From NCBI RefSeq assembly GCF_038404985.1, contig NZ_JBBKBA010000002.1, forward strand, positions 930,001 through 994,000: a stretch of 64,000 nt of DNA. Direction: 5' to 3'. Shown in pieces: positions 11,526 through 19,660 of the stretch; position 1 is the stretch's first letter, and every line of letters begins with the position of its first letter. The position numbers and the translations under genes are program-made. Source of the stretch: Ferrovibrio sp. MS7 (GTDB lineage Bacteria; Pseudomonadota; Alphaproteobacteria; Ferrovibrionales; Ferrovibrionaceae). The notes beneath the pieces were generated by a model. That model saw nothing but the letters and a program-made list of their open reading frames with translations. It had not been told where the DNA came from and did not search any database.

Positions 11526-11843
11526 ATGCCGCGAACCAAAACCGACCAGCAAACCATTATCGCCAGAGCCAGGCGCAGCGCTGCCGCCAGGAGAAGGCTG
11601 CTTGAGAAGGCAGTAAAGCAGCTGAACGATCAGCCCCGGATGGCCCTGCAAACCATGGGCTACTACGTGGAAGCCACTTGTGGCTTTAAAGGCTTGGCCC
11701 AGCAAACCGGAATTCGGAGAGAGCGCCTGGTTCGGATGCTGAGTTCGGCCGGTAGGCCCAGGTTAAGAAACTTCATGCGGGTCTTTATGCCTCTGCTGCG
11801 CCAAGAGGGATACGGACTGGCTGTTGATCATGTCAGAAAGTAA
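11526..11843 (+). CDS. Orphan HigA-like antitoxin/DNA-binding protein
   Basis: The product has 105 residues. Residues about 45-100 follow the pattern of addiction-module antidote proteins: ALQTMGYYVEATCGFKGLAQ, then QTGIRRERLVRMLSSAGRPR, then a closing FMPLLRQEGYGLAV strand-like end. The N-terminus is Arg/Ala-rich and helical. In such systems a RelE/HigB-like toxin gene normally precedes the antitoxin, but none is visible on either side. The gene is therefore an orphan, either a relic or a regulator. The family call rests on pattern similarity only. Confidence 0.55.
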   Translation: MPRTKTDQQTIIARARRSAAARRRLLEKAVKQLNDQPRMALQTMGYYVEATCGFKGLAQQTGIRRERLVRMLSSAGRPRLRNFMRVFMPLLRQEGYGLAVDHVRK

Positions 11844-11986
11844 CCATCAGCAGGCTGAGAGTAGCTTTAGTAATGGTGCCCCGGGCCGCCACCAGGGGTT
11901 CCCTGAAGGAAGGCCTCAGCCACCCCTTGCCAGTCGCTTCGATGTAATCCACAGCCGCCTCGCAGTGAGATCGGTGATCTGGTGAC

Positions 11987-12838
11987 ATGCGTATCGCCCT
12001 GATGTCAGATCTACATTGTGAGTTCGAGAAGCCTGGCCCGCGGCGAGACCGCCACCCAGATCGAGGACCTTCTTTATCCGAATTGAAGAAGCAGCGGCCC
12101 GATGTCCTGGTGCTGGCCGGGGATATAGAAGTCGGCCCACGTATGGCACTGGACTACGTGTCGCAGGTGTCTGAGTTTCTCGAGATCCCGATCATCTATG
12201 TCGCCGGCAATCACGAATTCTATAAGGGCAGCTTGCTCGAGGATATTGAGGAGCTGCGATTAGGTGCCGCACGACATCGAGATTCCGGTCGAGAGGTGCA
12301 TTTCCTCGAGCAGGAAGTCGCCATTATTAGTGGGACCCGCTTCGTCGGCGCCACCCTTTGGACAGACTATGAAATCCTCGGCGCAGACCGGGCCACTGCA
12401 GCAATGTCGAATGCCGGAGAATGTCTAAACGATCACAGGCTCATCGCACTGCAGGGCCGAACGTTCAGACCAATTGATGCGCTCCAGATCCACGAAACAA
12501 CCCGCACCTGGCTGGAAGAGACGCTGTCCCATGAATTTGCAGGTCCAACCGTTGTCGTGACGCATCATGCACCGGCGCTCGGTTCAATTGCGACCGCCTA
12601 TAAGGATGACATGATTTCGGCAGCTTACGTGTCCGACCTGTCGGACATAATCGAACATTATCAACCCGCCGCCTGGCTGCACGGCCATACGCATTTCAGT
12701 TTCAACTATAAAATTGGCCGAACAGTTCTTGCCTGCAATCCGCGGGGATATCCGTCGCGTGGATCAAGTCGGACCCAAGAGAACGGGGCATTCTCATCAG
12801 GTTTCACGATTAATATCGCCACGCTCGAGGCTCAGTAA
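11987..12838 (+). CDS. Calcineurin-like metallophosphoesterase
   Basis: The 283-residue product contains all five signature blocks of the calcineurin-like superfamily in order: DLH in MSDLHCEF (residues 7-13), GDIE near 46, GNHEFY near 75, THHAP near 190 and GHTH near 232. These bind two metal ions and hydrolyse phosphate mono- or diesters; the substrate is unknown. No signal peptide is seen, so it is probably cytoplasmic. It stands just outside the left end of the Tn7-like transposon and has no functional neighbours. The ATG at 11,987 has only a weak upstream GGTG. Confidence 0.85.
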   Translation: MRIALMSDLHCEFEKPGPRRDRHPDRGPSLSELKKQRPDVLVLAGDIEVGPRMALDYVSQVSEFLEIPIIYVAGNHEFYKGSLLEDIEELRLGAARHRDSGREVHFLEQEVAIISGTRFVGATLWTDYEILGADRATAAMSNAGECLNDHRLIALQGRTFRPIDALQIHETTRTWLEETLSHEFAGPTVVVTHHAPALGSIATAYKDDMISAAYVSDLSDIIEHYQPAAWLHGHTHFSFNYKIGRTVLACNPRGYPSRGSSRTQENGAFSSGFTINIATLEAQ

Positions 12839-12862
12839 ATCATCGCAAAAAAGGCCATAAAA

Positions 12863-13273
12863 ATGAATAGGCGAAACCTATATAGCCTTGTTTTGATAGC
12901 ACTTGGAGTGTTGTGCTTCTATTGCGCCCATCACTTCTTGAATTCAGAGTTGCGGACTGTTTCCATTGATCGATGGGGAAATCTTTCTCCCTCATACATC
13001 TTCATGACTCTGATTTTTCTTGCTTGTTTGCTGGGCTGCCATTCCGCCGCATTGGGCCTAGGGCCTGCACTCACAGAGCGTAAACTCAAAGCTAGTGATT
13101 ATGTTTGGCTGTTCGCGGTGATCTTTGGATTGCCGATGAAGTTCCACACATTGGTGGAGCCGAACGTGCATTATGAAAGGTTTGAGCTAGTAGGATTGGT
13201 GCTGATATGCTTTGGTTTATCAGTCAGATTAACCAGAGTGACTGTAGAAGTTTTTAGGTGGAACCGCTGCTAG
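12863..13273 (+). CDS. Hypothetical four-helix membrane protein
   Basis: The product has 136 residues with about four hydrophobic segments: LYSLVLIALGVLCFYCAHHF, then YIFMTLIFLACLLGCHSAAL, then a segment around YVWLFAVIFGLPMKF, and ERFELVGLVLICFGLSV. No known domain is recognised. The region is lower in GC than the window average, which suggests foreign origin. It follows the metallophosphoesterase by 24 bp and may be cotranscribed with it. Confidence 0.5.
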   Translation: MNRRNLYSLVLIALGVLCFYCAHHFLNSELRTVSIDRWGNLSPSYIFMTLIFLACLLGCHSAALGLGPALTERKLKASDYVWLFAVIFGLPMKFHTLVEPNVHYERFELVGLVLICFGLSVRLTRVTVEVFRWNRC

Positions 13274-13363
13274 ACACCGAGAGTGAGCGGTTAGATATTT
13301 AATGAACTACACTTCTCTGAAGGACTGACGAGTTATTTTTTATCCGCATCGCTTAAATACTGC

Positions 13364-13387
13364 TGTCGGAAGCCACGTTAGGTGACA
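13364..13387 (+). repeat. Left terminal inverted repeat of Tn7-like element
   Basis: Begins TGTCGGAAG, continues CCACGTTAGG and ends TGACA. It differs from the reverse complement of the right end at two positions (G/A at base 9 and G/T at base 19). The first three bases TGT are the standard Tn7-family terminus. Only one clear TnsB-like site is visible at this end. Confidence 0.8.
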
Positions 13388-13531
13388 ATTTTTGTGCCGC
13401 TTCCAACGGCTGCGCAACTCTCACCAAATCCGTCAGCCAGGCTGCCATTGCCCAATGCGTCAACTTCCATCGTAAAATAGAACACAACCCAATAGTCTTC
13501 AATTTTATGGCGCTTTCCCATCTGGAATAAT

Positions 13532-13580
13532 TGCCTTCTTCATGCTACACAACTCAAAGGTCCGCAGCATGAAGAAGGCA
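13532..13580. repeat. Perfect 15-bp inverted repeat upstream of qatA
   Basis: TGCCTTCTTCATGCT at 13,532-13,546 is exactly complementary to AGCATGAAGAAGGCA at 13,566-13,580, with a 19-base spacer. It lies 69 bp before the qatA start. No T-tract follows on the right, so a terminator for upstream transcription is unlikely. An operator or an RNA hairpin in the qat leader fits better. Confidence 0.7.
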
Positions 13581-13649
13581 GGCTAGCTGCTGTTGCGCGG
13601 TCGCCGCCAGGACGAGCTCCTACGGCTGCTAAAACCGGGGAGGTGATCG

Positions 13650-15629
13650 GTGATCCTGACGGACAATGAAACCAGGGTTGACCTCCTCAACAACGAGGCG
13701 ATCGCGGCAACCATCATCAAACTCCTCCGCGACCGACCTGATCAGCCGGTCACCGTGGGTGTCCATGGTGATTGGGGCGCAGGCAAATCCAGTGTACTGG
13801 AAATGATCGATGCCGGCTTCAATGGCGAGGCCAAGGTCCTCTGCTTGAAGTTCAACGGTTGGCGCTTCCAGGGATTTGAAGACGCCAAAATCGCCCTCAT
13901 CGAGGGTATCGTCACTGGCCTCATCGAAAAGCGCCCCGCTTTGACCAAGACCGGCGAGGCGGTCAAGGATATCTTTCGACGAATCGACTGGCTCAAGGTC
14001 GCGAAGAAGGCCGGCGGGCTCGCCTTCACCGCTTTCACAGGAATTCCAACACCGGATCAAATTCAGACCATCGTAGGAACGCTGGAAGGTTTCCTCGCCG
14101 ACCCGACGAAACTCGCCAGCAAGGGCAATCTCGAAGCCACCGTCGAAGGCGTGAAGGGCCTGCTGAAGCCGAAGGGTGAAGGCGACTCGACCAATGTCCC
14201 CGAGGAAATCAACGCGTTCCGGAAGGCCTTCGACGACCTCCTCGACAAAGCTGGCGTCGAGCAGCTTGTTGTCCTGATCGATGACCTGGATCGCTGCCTC
14301 CCGGATACCGCGATCGAGACGTTGGAGGCTGTGCGCCTCTTCGTCTTCACGTCGCGCACCGCCTTCGTCGTCGCCGCCGACGAGGCGATGATCGAGTATG
14401 CGGTGCGCAAGCACTTCCCCGATCTGCCAGACACCACCGGCCCACAGACATACGCTCGGAACTATCTTGAAAAGCTCATCCAGGTGCCCTTCCGCATCCC
14501 GGCACTCGGCGACACGGAAACGCGGATTTATGTAACACTCCTCCTCGTCGGCTCAGAACTCGGCGAGGACGATGTCGCCTTCAACGCCTTGATCAAGGTC
14601 GCTCGCGAACGACTGAAGCGCCCCTGGACTTCGGGAGCGCTTGATGCGGCCACGGTAAGAGCCACACTCGGCGACAAGGCTTCGCGCGCCAACAACGCGT
14701 TGGCACTCAGCGATCAGATCGGACCGATTCTAGCGAGCGGCACTAAGGGCAACCCGCGTCAGATCAAGCGGTTTCTCAACACACTAATGCTGCGGCAACG
14801 CACTGCCGAAGCACGGGGGTTCGGCGACGACGTCAAGCTGCCGGTGCTTGCGAAGTTAATGCTTGCCGAGCGGTTTCTCCCACGTCTCTTCGACCAGATT
14901 GCCGCAGCCGCCGCAGCGGCAGCGGACGGAAAATGCCCGGACCTGTCCACGCTCGAAACTGTGGCAACTGCCAAAGCAGACCCGAAACCCGCCGTCAAAC
15001 TGGAGAAGGCCACTGCCAAGGGCACCGATGCCGCGAAGCTGGCGCCCAAACTGGAAGCGGTGAAATTAGCTGACAGCGCGTTGCTGGGCGAATGGTTGTC
15101 GTCCCCCGCGATCAAGGCCTGGGCGGCGGTGCCGACTGCGATCGGCGGCGTGGATCTCCGCCCCTACCTCTTCGTCGCCAAGGACCGGAAGGACTATTTC
15201 GGCGCCGCTTCTGTGCTTGGCCATCTGGCCGGCGTGGTCGAGCAGCTCTTTGGCGGCAAGTTTGCAGTGCAGGGGCTGGAAACAGATCTCAAACGCCTGG
15301 CTTCGCCGGAAGCGGCGCAAATCTTTGAAGCCGTGCGCGGGCGCATCGTCGGGGGTGACAGCTTCGACACCGAACCGCCAGGTGCGGCAGGTCTGGCAGT
15401 TCTCGTGAGGGCTCATCCAACCCTGCAAAGCAGTCTACTCGACTTCCTTGACACTCTCCCACGAGATCGTCTCGGGCCATGGGTATGCAGCGGCTGGGAG
15501 AGTGTTCTGAAGGACGGCGATGCGACCCAGCGCTTCGACCGCCTTCTTCAGACCTGGGGTAAGGAAGGCGGAACGATGCTCAAGGCGACAGCGACCAACG
15601 TTCTTCGAGCTCGCCAGGGAGCGCGCTGA
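13650..15629 (+). CDS. qatA: Qat anti-phage system ATPase QatA (KAP NTPase)
   Basis: The product has 659 residues. It is a KAP-family P-loop NTPase with Walker A GVHGDWGAGKSSVL (Lys46) and Walker B VVLIDDLDRCLPD (about residues 206-218), followed by the KAP-typical region EAVRLFVFTSRTAFVVAADE. KAP proteins are usually membrane-linked, but no strong membrane helix is visible here. In Qat systems this ATPase acts with QatB, QatC and QatD to protect against phages; the molecular mechanism is not established. The GTG start at 13,650 follows GGGGAGG by 6 nt. The stop codon overlaps the qatB start (TGATG), indicating translational coupling. Confidence 0.9.
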   Translation: MILTDNETRVDLLNNEAIAATIIKLLRDRPDQPVTVGVHGDWGAGKSSVLEMIDAGFNGEAKVLCLKFNGWRFQGFEDAKIALIEGIVTGLIEKRPALTKTGEAVKDIFRRIDWLKVAKKAGGLAFTAFTGIPTPDQIQTIVGTLEGFLADPTKLASKGNLEATVEGVKGLLKPKGEGDSTNVPEEINAFRKAFDDLLDKAGVEQLVVLIDDLDRCLPDTAIETLEAVRLFVFTSRTAFVVAADEAMIEYAVRKHFPDLPDTTGPQTYARNYLEKLIQVPFRIPALGDTETRIYVTLLLVGSELGEDDVAFNALIKVARERLKRPWTSGALDAATVRATLGDKASRANNALALSDQIGPILASGTKGNPRQIKRFLNTLMLRQRTAEARGFGDDVKLPVLAKLMLAERFLPRLFDQIAAAAAAAADGKCPDLSTLETVATAKADPKPAVKLEKATAKGTDAAKLAPKLEAVKLADSALLGEWLSSPAIKAWAAVPTAIGGVDLRPYLFVAKDRKDYFGAASVLGHLAGVVEQLFGGKFAVQGLETDLKRLASPEAAQIFEAVRGRIVGGDSFDTEPPGAAGLAVLVRAHPTLQSSLLDFLDTLPRDRLGPWVCSGWESVLKDGDATQRFDRLLQTWGKEGGTMLKATATNVLRARQGAR

Positions 15630-16507
15630 TGGGCACCTCGAGTGCATTTGGCGGCCAGGGCGGCGGGACACCTCTCGTCCCAAGCTGGCTTGGCGATGAC
15701 GGTGCGCCGCCTGCTGCGTCGGGCGGAGCTCTGGACGGTGCGCCAGCGGACGGTGCTGCACCAGCCGCCCCTATGGCACCACCGGTGCGCCCGCCCATAC
15801 CGCCTGCGGCCGATCCCACGCGCTTCTCGGCAGCTCGCAACAATTTCTCGCGTTTCGCCAGCTCCGGCGGCAACGACCGTAGAAGCCTCGGCCGAGCAGT
15901 ATCGCACTATGTGGGCTCATCCTCAGGCGGGGCGCGCACGGCCGCCGCAAGAATGGGATCAGCCCGTGGCGCAGGCAGCCGCTTGCTTGGCTTCCTGTCG
16001 GACGCCGTTACCCGCGGGGCGACCGAAGCCCTTCGGGCGCTGAATCTTGGTGCTCTCGCGGGTCGGCCGATCGAAGAAGTCTTTCTTGGTTTGGCGGACT
16101 ATGTGTGTCCAGACGGTGGTTCGATCGACGAAGGCATCGCACGTGAAGCATTTATCGAGACGATCACCGATCTGGCCGGTGCGGGCATAACCGATCTCGA
16201 CAGCCTCACGACCGATCAGATGCAAGCGGTGTTTGAACTTTACGCTACCAATGCGATCGAAGCGCGGCTCTGCAATGACATCGGAGCGAAGACGATCACT
16301 CTGCCATCGGACAGCCGTGAGGCTGCGCGCGTCCAGGCGCAATTGAGCGACTTCATACAGCGGGGCGTGGCCGATGCGCTCACAAACGCCCGTGCCACTG
16401 CTGCTGCTCTCACACCCAATCGCGTGCTTCAATTTGTTGGTCGCATTTACGAGCAGGCATTTGGGATCTTGCAGAGCATGGGCGACGCGGAGGCAGAAGG
16501 CGCATGA
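15629..16507 (+). CDS. qatB: Qat anti-phage system protein QatB
   Basis: The product has 292 residues. Residues 1-60 are low-complexity Gly/Ala/Pro (SSAFGGQGGG, APAAPMAPPVRPP) and probably disordered. The rest is helical with a Ser/Gly/Ala-rich patch (HYVGSSSGGARTAAARMG). It has no enzymatic motif that I recognise. It is identified by its position between a KAP ATPase and a QueC-like protein, which is the qatB slot, and by its length and N-terminal style. Its role in the defence complex is unknown. It overlaps qatA by one base and qatC by four (ATGA). Confidence 0.8.
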   Translation: MGTSSAFGGQGGGTPLVPSWLGDDGAPPAASGGALDGAPADGAAPAAPMAPPVRPPIPPAADPTRFSAARNNFSRFASSGGNDRRSLGRAVSHYVGSSSGGARTAAARMGSARGAGSRLLGFLSDAVTRGATEALRALNLGALAGRPIEEVFLGLADYVCPDGGSIDEGIAREAFIETITDLAGAGITDLDSLTTDQMQAVFELYATNAIEARLCNDIGAKTITLPSDSREAARVQAQLSDFIQRGVADALTNARATAAALTPNRVLQFVGRIYEQAFGILQSMGDAEAEGA

Positions 16508-17874
16508 GGAGGCACGTCATCATAGGCCGGTACGGCCCCGGCGACCGCAGCCGCGTTCCACTTGGCGATGGAGAAACCCAAACCCGTCTCGACCTGGTTC
16601 TCGGCGACCGGACACTCGATCACGGAATCGGCCGCGCGATAAACGATCTCTCTCGCCTCGGCGTTCACCCCTCCGAAGTTGGAGTGGACATTCTGGTTCT
16701 GGCTGCGCACGTCCATGCTGCCGACACCCGCATTTCGCGAGCGAGCGAATCGCAGGATGGCTGGACACGCGAAATCCGACTGATCGTTCCCGTCGCTGCC
16801 CCCGATAGGTGGACCGCTGTTGCGCCGATATTCGTTCGGATGCTGAACTTCCTCACCGGTGACCACTGGTCGCTTGCGTTCCGCCCGCGGCCACGCAGCT
16901 TCACAAGGGTCGCATCGGCATCACCCGCCAGGCTTATCGGCCCTCCCTTTGATGACTTGGCCCTCTTCTCGGGTGGTCTCGACAGCCTGATCGGCGCGAT
17001 CGATGCACTTGAAAATGGTCGAACGCCGCTTCTGATCAGCCATGCCGGCGAGGGTGCGACCAGCGATGCACAGTCTACTATCTTTGACGCCTTGAAGGCC
17101 CACTATCGCGGCCGCGCCTTCGATCGCTTGCGCCTCTGGATGGCATACCCGAATGACTTCGTTCGTGGTTCAGGCGGAGAGAACACAACCCGTGGAAGGT
17201 CGTTCCTCTTTTTCGCGCTCGGCATCTTTGCCGGTAGCGGCCTCGAGGCCCCCTTCACTCTCAAAGTCCCAGAGAACGGCCTCATAGCCGTCAACGTGCC
17301 ACTCGATCCATTGCGCCTGGGAGCGCTGAGCACACGCACGACCCATCCCTTCTACATCGCCCGCTGGAATGACGCCCTCCATGGGCTCGGCGTGAACGGG
17401 CGAATCGAAAATCCTTACTGGGATAAAACCAAAGGGGAGATGGTGGCGGCCTGTGCCAACGGCGCACTTTTGCGCCGCCTCGTCCCCTCATCGCTATCCT
17501 GCGCAGCTCCGACCAAGGGACGCTGGCAGGGCCTTAGTACACAACATTGCGGTTATTGCCTCCCCTGTCTCATTCGACGGGCAGCACTCGTTGCCGGCCT
17601 CCGCCCCGATCCCGATCCGACCGTCTATACGGTCGACGACCTCACCGCCCGAGCACTCGACACACGCCAATCGGAAGGCGTCCAGATCCGCTCTTTCCAG
17701 CTCGCTATCGAGCGGCTTCGCGCCCGACCGGCACTGGCGCCAATCCTCATCCACAAGCCGGGACCGCTTTTCGATGAATCTCCAGCCCGGCAAGCAGCCC
17801 TTGCCGGCGTCTACCGACGCGGGCTTGAGGAGGTTGGCGCGCTGCTTACGGGCGTGAGGACGCGCCCAGGATGA
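16504..17874 (+). CDS. qatC: Qat anti-phage system QueC-like protein QatC
   Basis: The product has 456 residues. The ATP-pyrophosphatase loop is LFSGGLDSLIGAIDAL (SGGLDS near residues 156-161), as in QueC, the 7-cyano-7-deazaguanine synthase. A C-terminal zinc motif CGYCLPCLIRR (Cys349, 352, 355) is also QueC-like. The long N-terminal 140 residues are specific to QatC. Related deazaguanine-type enzymes act in DNA or protein modification, so a modification step is plausible in Qat; this is inference from the family. Start and stop both overlap the neighbouring qat genes by four bases. Confidence 0.9.
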   Translation: MRRHVIIGRYGPGDRSRVPLGDGETQTRLDLVLGDRTLDHGIGRAINDLSRLGVHPSEVGVDILVLAAHVHAADTRISRASESQDGWTREIRLIVPVAAPDRWTAVAPIFVRMLNFLTGDHWSLAFRPRPRSFTRVASASPARLIGPPFDDLALFSGGLDSLIGAIDALENGRTPLLISHAGEGATSDAQSTIFDALKAHYRGRAFDRLRLWMAYPNDFVRGSGGENTTRGRSFLFFALGIFAGSGLEAPFTLKVPENGLIAVNVPLDPLRLGALSTRTTHPFYIARWNDALHGLGVNGRIENPYWDKTKGEMVAACANGALLRRLVPSSLSCAAPTKGRWQGLSTQHCGYCLPCLIRRAALVAGLRPDPDPTVYTVDDLTARALDTRQSEGVQIRSFQLAIERLRARPALAPILIHKPGPLFDESPARQAALAGVYRRGLEEVGALLTGVRTRPG

Positions 17875-18626
17875 CCAATACCGCTCAAGCTGTCGGCGTG
17901 GATTTCCACTGTCATCTTGACCTTTATCCCGACCATGAAGCCGCCATCGCAAGGGCAGAAGCTGCCCGAATTTACACGCTGACCGTCACGACAACACCCA
18001 AAGCCTGGGTACGCAATCACGAGCTCACGCGCCATACGCGCTTCGTGCGTGCCGCGCTCGGCCTGCACCCGCAGCTTGTCGCAGAGCGCGCCCACGAGCT
18101 ACCGCTCTGGGAGGGGCACTTGTCCGAGACGCGATACGTGGGTGAAGTCGGGCTCGATGCGGGACCACGCTTCTACAAGTCTTTGGATGTCCAAAAGCAT
18201 GTGTTCCGCCGTGTCCTTCGGTGCTGCGCTGAAGCGGGCGGTAAAATTCTCACAGTCCACAGCGTGAGAAGTACTTCACAGGTTCTAGATATGATTGAAG
18301 AACATTTACCACGCGATCGCGGAAGCGTCGTACTACACTGGTTTACAGGCAGCCGCAGCGAGGCCAAACGCGCCGTCTCCCTTGGCTGCTACTTCTCGAT
18401 CAATGCGGAAATGGTTCGAGCAGACCGCGGCCGTGCTCTAGTCGCGGAATTGCCGATCGACCGCATCCTGACCGAAACCGATGGTCCGTTCACGCAGGTC
18501 GACGATCGCCCCAGTGAGCCCGCCGACGTGAAAGCGACGGTCGCCGCGATCGCCGGCCTTTTGAGCCTTTCATCGGACTCGATTACAAATACTGTACGAT
18601 CAAACCTTCGATCCCTGGTTGGCTGA
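17871..18626 (+). CDS. qatD: Qat anti-phage system TatD-like hydrolase QatD
   Basis: The product has 251 residues of the TatD metal-dependent nuclease family. Metal-binding motifs are all present: DFHCHLD (His13, His15), GEVGLDAG, TVHSVRS, LHWFTGS and TETDGPFT. TatD proteins are 3'-5' exonucleases or related phosphoesterases. As the last gene of qatABCD it probably acts on nucleic acid, but the in vivo target is unknown. The start overlaps the qatC stop (ATGA). Nothing on the same strand follows for over 1 kb, so the operon ends here. Confidence 0.9.
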   Translation: MTNTAQAVGVDFHCHLDLYPDHEAAIARAEAARIYTLTVTTTPKAWVRNHELTRHTRFVRAALGLHPQLVAERAHELPLWEGHLSETRYVGEVGLDAGPRFYKSLDVQKHVFRRVLRCCAEAGGKILTVHSVRSTSQVLDMIEEHLPRDRGSVVLHWFTGSRSEAKRAVSLGCYFSINAEMVRADRGRALVAELPIDRILTETDGPFTQVDDRPSEPADVKATVAAIAGLLSLSSDSITNTVRSNLRSLVG

Positions 18627-18891
18627 CGTATGCCTAAAGCTGGCAATGTTGTAGTCATCGTCGCCAAGGCGGACCCTCACACTGCCGGGGCTGCCCCATC
18701 AACTACACGGCTGATAGTCTGGAGAATCCGGCTATTCGCATGGCCGTTAGCGACATCTTAGAAGGTGGAGATGAAGCCTTTCGCGAGCGCACGCCGATTG
18801 CAGGTTCGGCTGGATCGCTGAGGGGAAAACCTTCCCCGGCGGCCGGGCCAATCCTCTCGGCCGCCTCTTATGCGAGGAGAACCGGAACCTT
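18627..18891. other. Qat-KfrA intergenic stretch
   Basis: No start-containing gene is supported. One stopless frame from about 18,700 to 18,893 reads NYTADSLENPAIRMAVSDIL and onward to SYARRTGTF before a stop, which could be a gene fragment but matches nothing I know. The right part holds an imperfect copy of the TTATGCGAG element also found at 10,863. Confidence 0.4.
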
Positions 18892-18899
18892 CTAGAAAA
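18868..18899 (+). repeat. TTATGCGAG element, second location
   Basis: TTATGCGAG, then GAACCGGAACCT and TCTAGAAAA, aligns with TTATGCGAG, GAACTGGGAACCT and TTCTAGAA at 10,863-10,898, with one insertion. The right part overlaps the stop codon of the KfrA-like gene. Confidence 0.55.
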
Positions 18900-19398
18900 C
18901 TAGGCGACCTTTGGAGGCCAATTTTATTAGGATGTCTTGGCGTACTGGCTTGCGCCGCATGATGTCATTTAACCTCATCTTCAGCGCTCGAAGCTGGTCT
19001 GCCTGCGCCGTACCGCGAATCCTTTCTTCAACACTCTTCTCCAATTCTCGCTCATATTTAACCCGATAATCGGCCGCTATGCCCTTCCAGCGGTCAACAT
19101 CCCGTTCCAACACGGCAATCTCCCTGGCCTGGAGATCAGCACTCACATGATTTTCAGCTAGCAGAGCCTCGAGTTCAGCGACCCGCGCTGACCCAGTGGA
19201 GCGACCGGCGGATTCGGGGCGACGGACGGGGGGCAGAAGCCCCTGCTCCCTGCCTGCCCTTAGGTATCGATTAATTGTCTCGTAACTCCCACGACCAATG
19301 ACATCGCGCACATTACGAACACTTGGCGCGCGGCCACAGCTGATCAGGGCCTTAGCTGCCTTGACGACATCCTGTTCGGATATAGATGCGTTGCGCAT
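18892..19398 (-). CDS. KfrA-like DNA-binding protein
   Basis: The product has 168 residues. The N-terminal 60 residues (ISEQDVVKAAKALISCGRAP, SVRNVRDVIGRGSYETINRY) match the KfrA N-terminal DNA-binding domain, with a helix-turn-helix around residues 25-47. The remainder is a charged coiled coil (about 78-150) as in KfrA, a plasmid-encoded autorepressor that dimerises through its coil. The usual long KfrA tail (over 300 residues) is shortened. It is divergent from jetA. Palindromes of GTTAC/GTAAC lie just upstream of its start and towards jetA, so it may repress itself and Wadjet. The ATG at 19,398 lacks a clear ribosome site. Confidence 0.75.
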   Translation of the reverse strand: MRNASISEQDVVKAAKALISCGRAPSVRNVRDVIGRGSYETINRYLRAGREQGLLPPVRRPESAGRSTGSARVAELEALLAENHVSADLQAREIAVLERDVDRWKGIAADYRVKYERELEKSVEERIRGTAQADQLRALKMRLNDIMRRKPVRQDILIKLASKGRLVF

Positions 19399-19660
19399 GC
19401 CGGTTACTGTAACATTTTTTGTACGTTATGCAATTCGTTACATAATTCTGTCTGATAATATTGTTCTTTTATGCCCTCATCTTTTCATAACGAAATGGTA
19501 ACGTTACATATGGTGCTACAGAATTGATCGGGGGCAGCCCGCTCGAATTCTTGAAGAAGAACACCAAAAAATTTTATGCCATTAGAATCAGGCAGCTTCT
19601 TGTACTATAGAAATAAAAAGTGGATTTAATTAGTCACTTATATTCTTTAAAGTAGCGGAC
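19399..19660. promoter_or_regulatory. AT-rich divergent kfrA-like/jetA promoter region with GTTAC palindromes
   Basis: This AT-rich region separates two divergent transcription units. It contains GTTAC-T-GTAAC at 19,403-19,413, five bases from the KfrA-like start, a single GTTAC at 19,437-19,441, and a perfect GTAACGTTAC at 19,498-19,507. KfrA proteins are known to bind operators in their own promoter, so these are the best candidates for its sites. No gene is present. Confidence 0.55.

Larger units (their letters stand above)
13274..13649. other. Intergenic region holding the left transposon end
   Basis: No gene is supported in these 376 bases. They contain the left terminal repeat of the Tn7-like element (13,364-13,387) and a perfect 15-bp inverted repeat (13,532-13,580) upstream of qatA. 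The first 90 bases lie outside the element and are AT-rich. Confidence 0.6.

Noticed and set aside
18700-18893. Small gene between qatD and the KfrA-like gene
   Set aside because: The frame has no convincing start or ribosome site and no family resemblance; kept only as a note in the intergenic feature.
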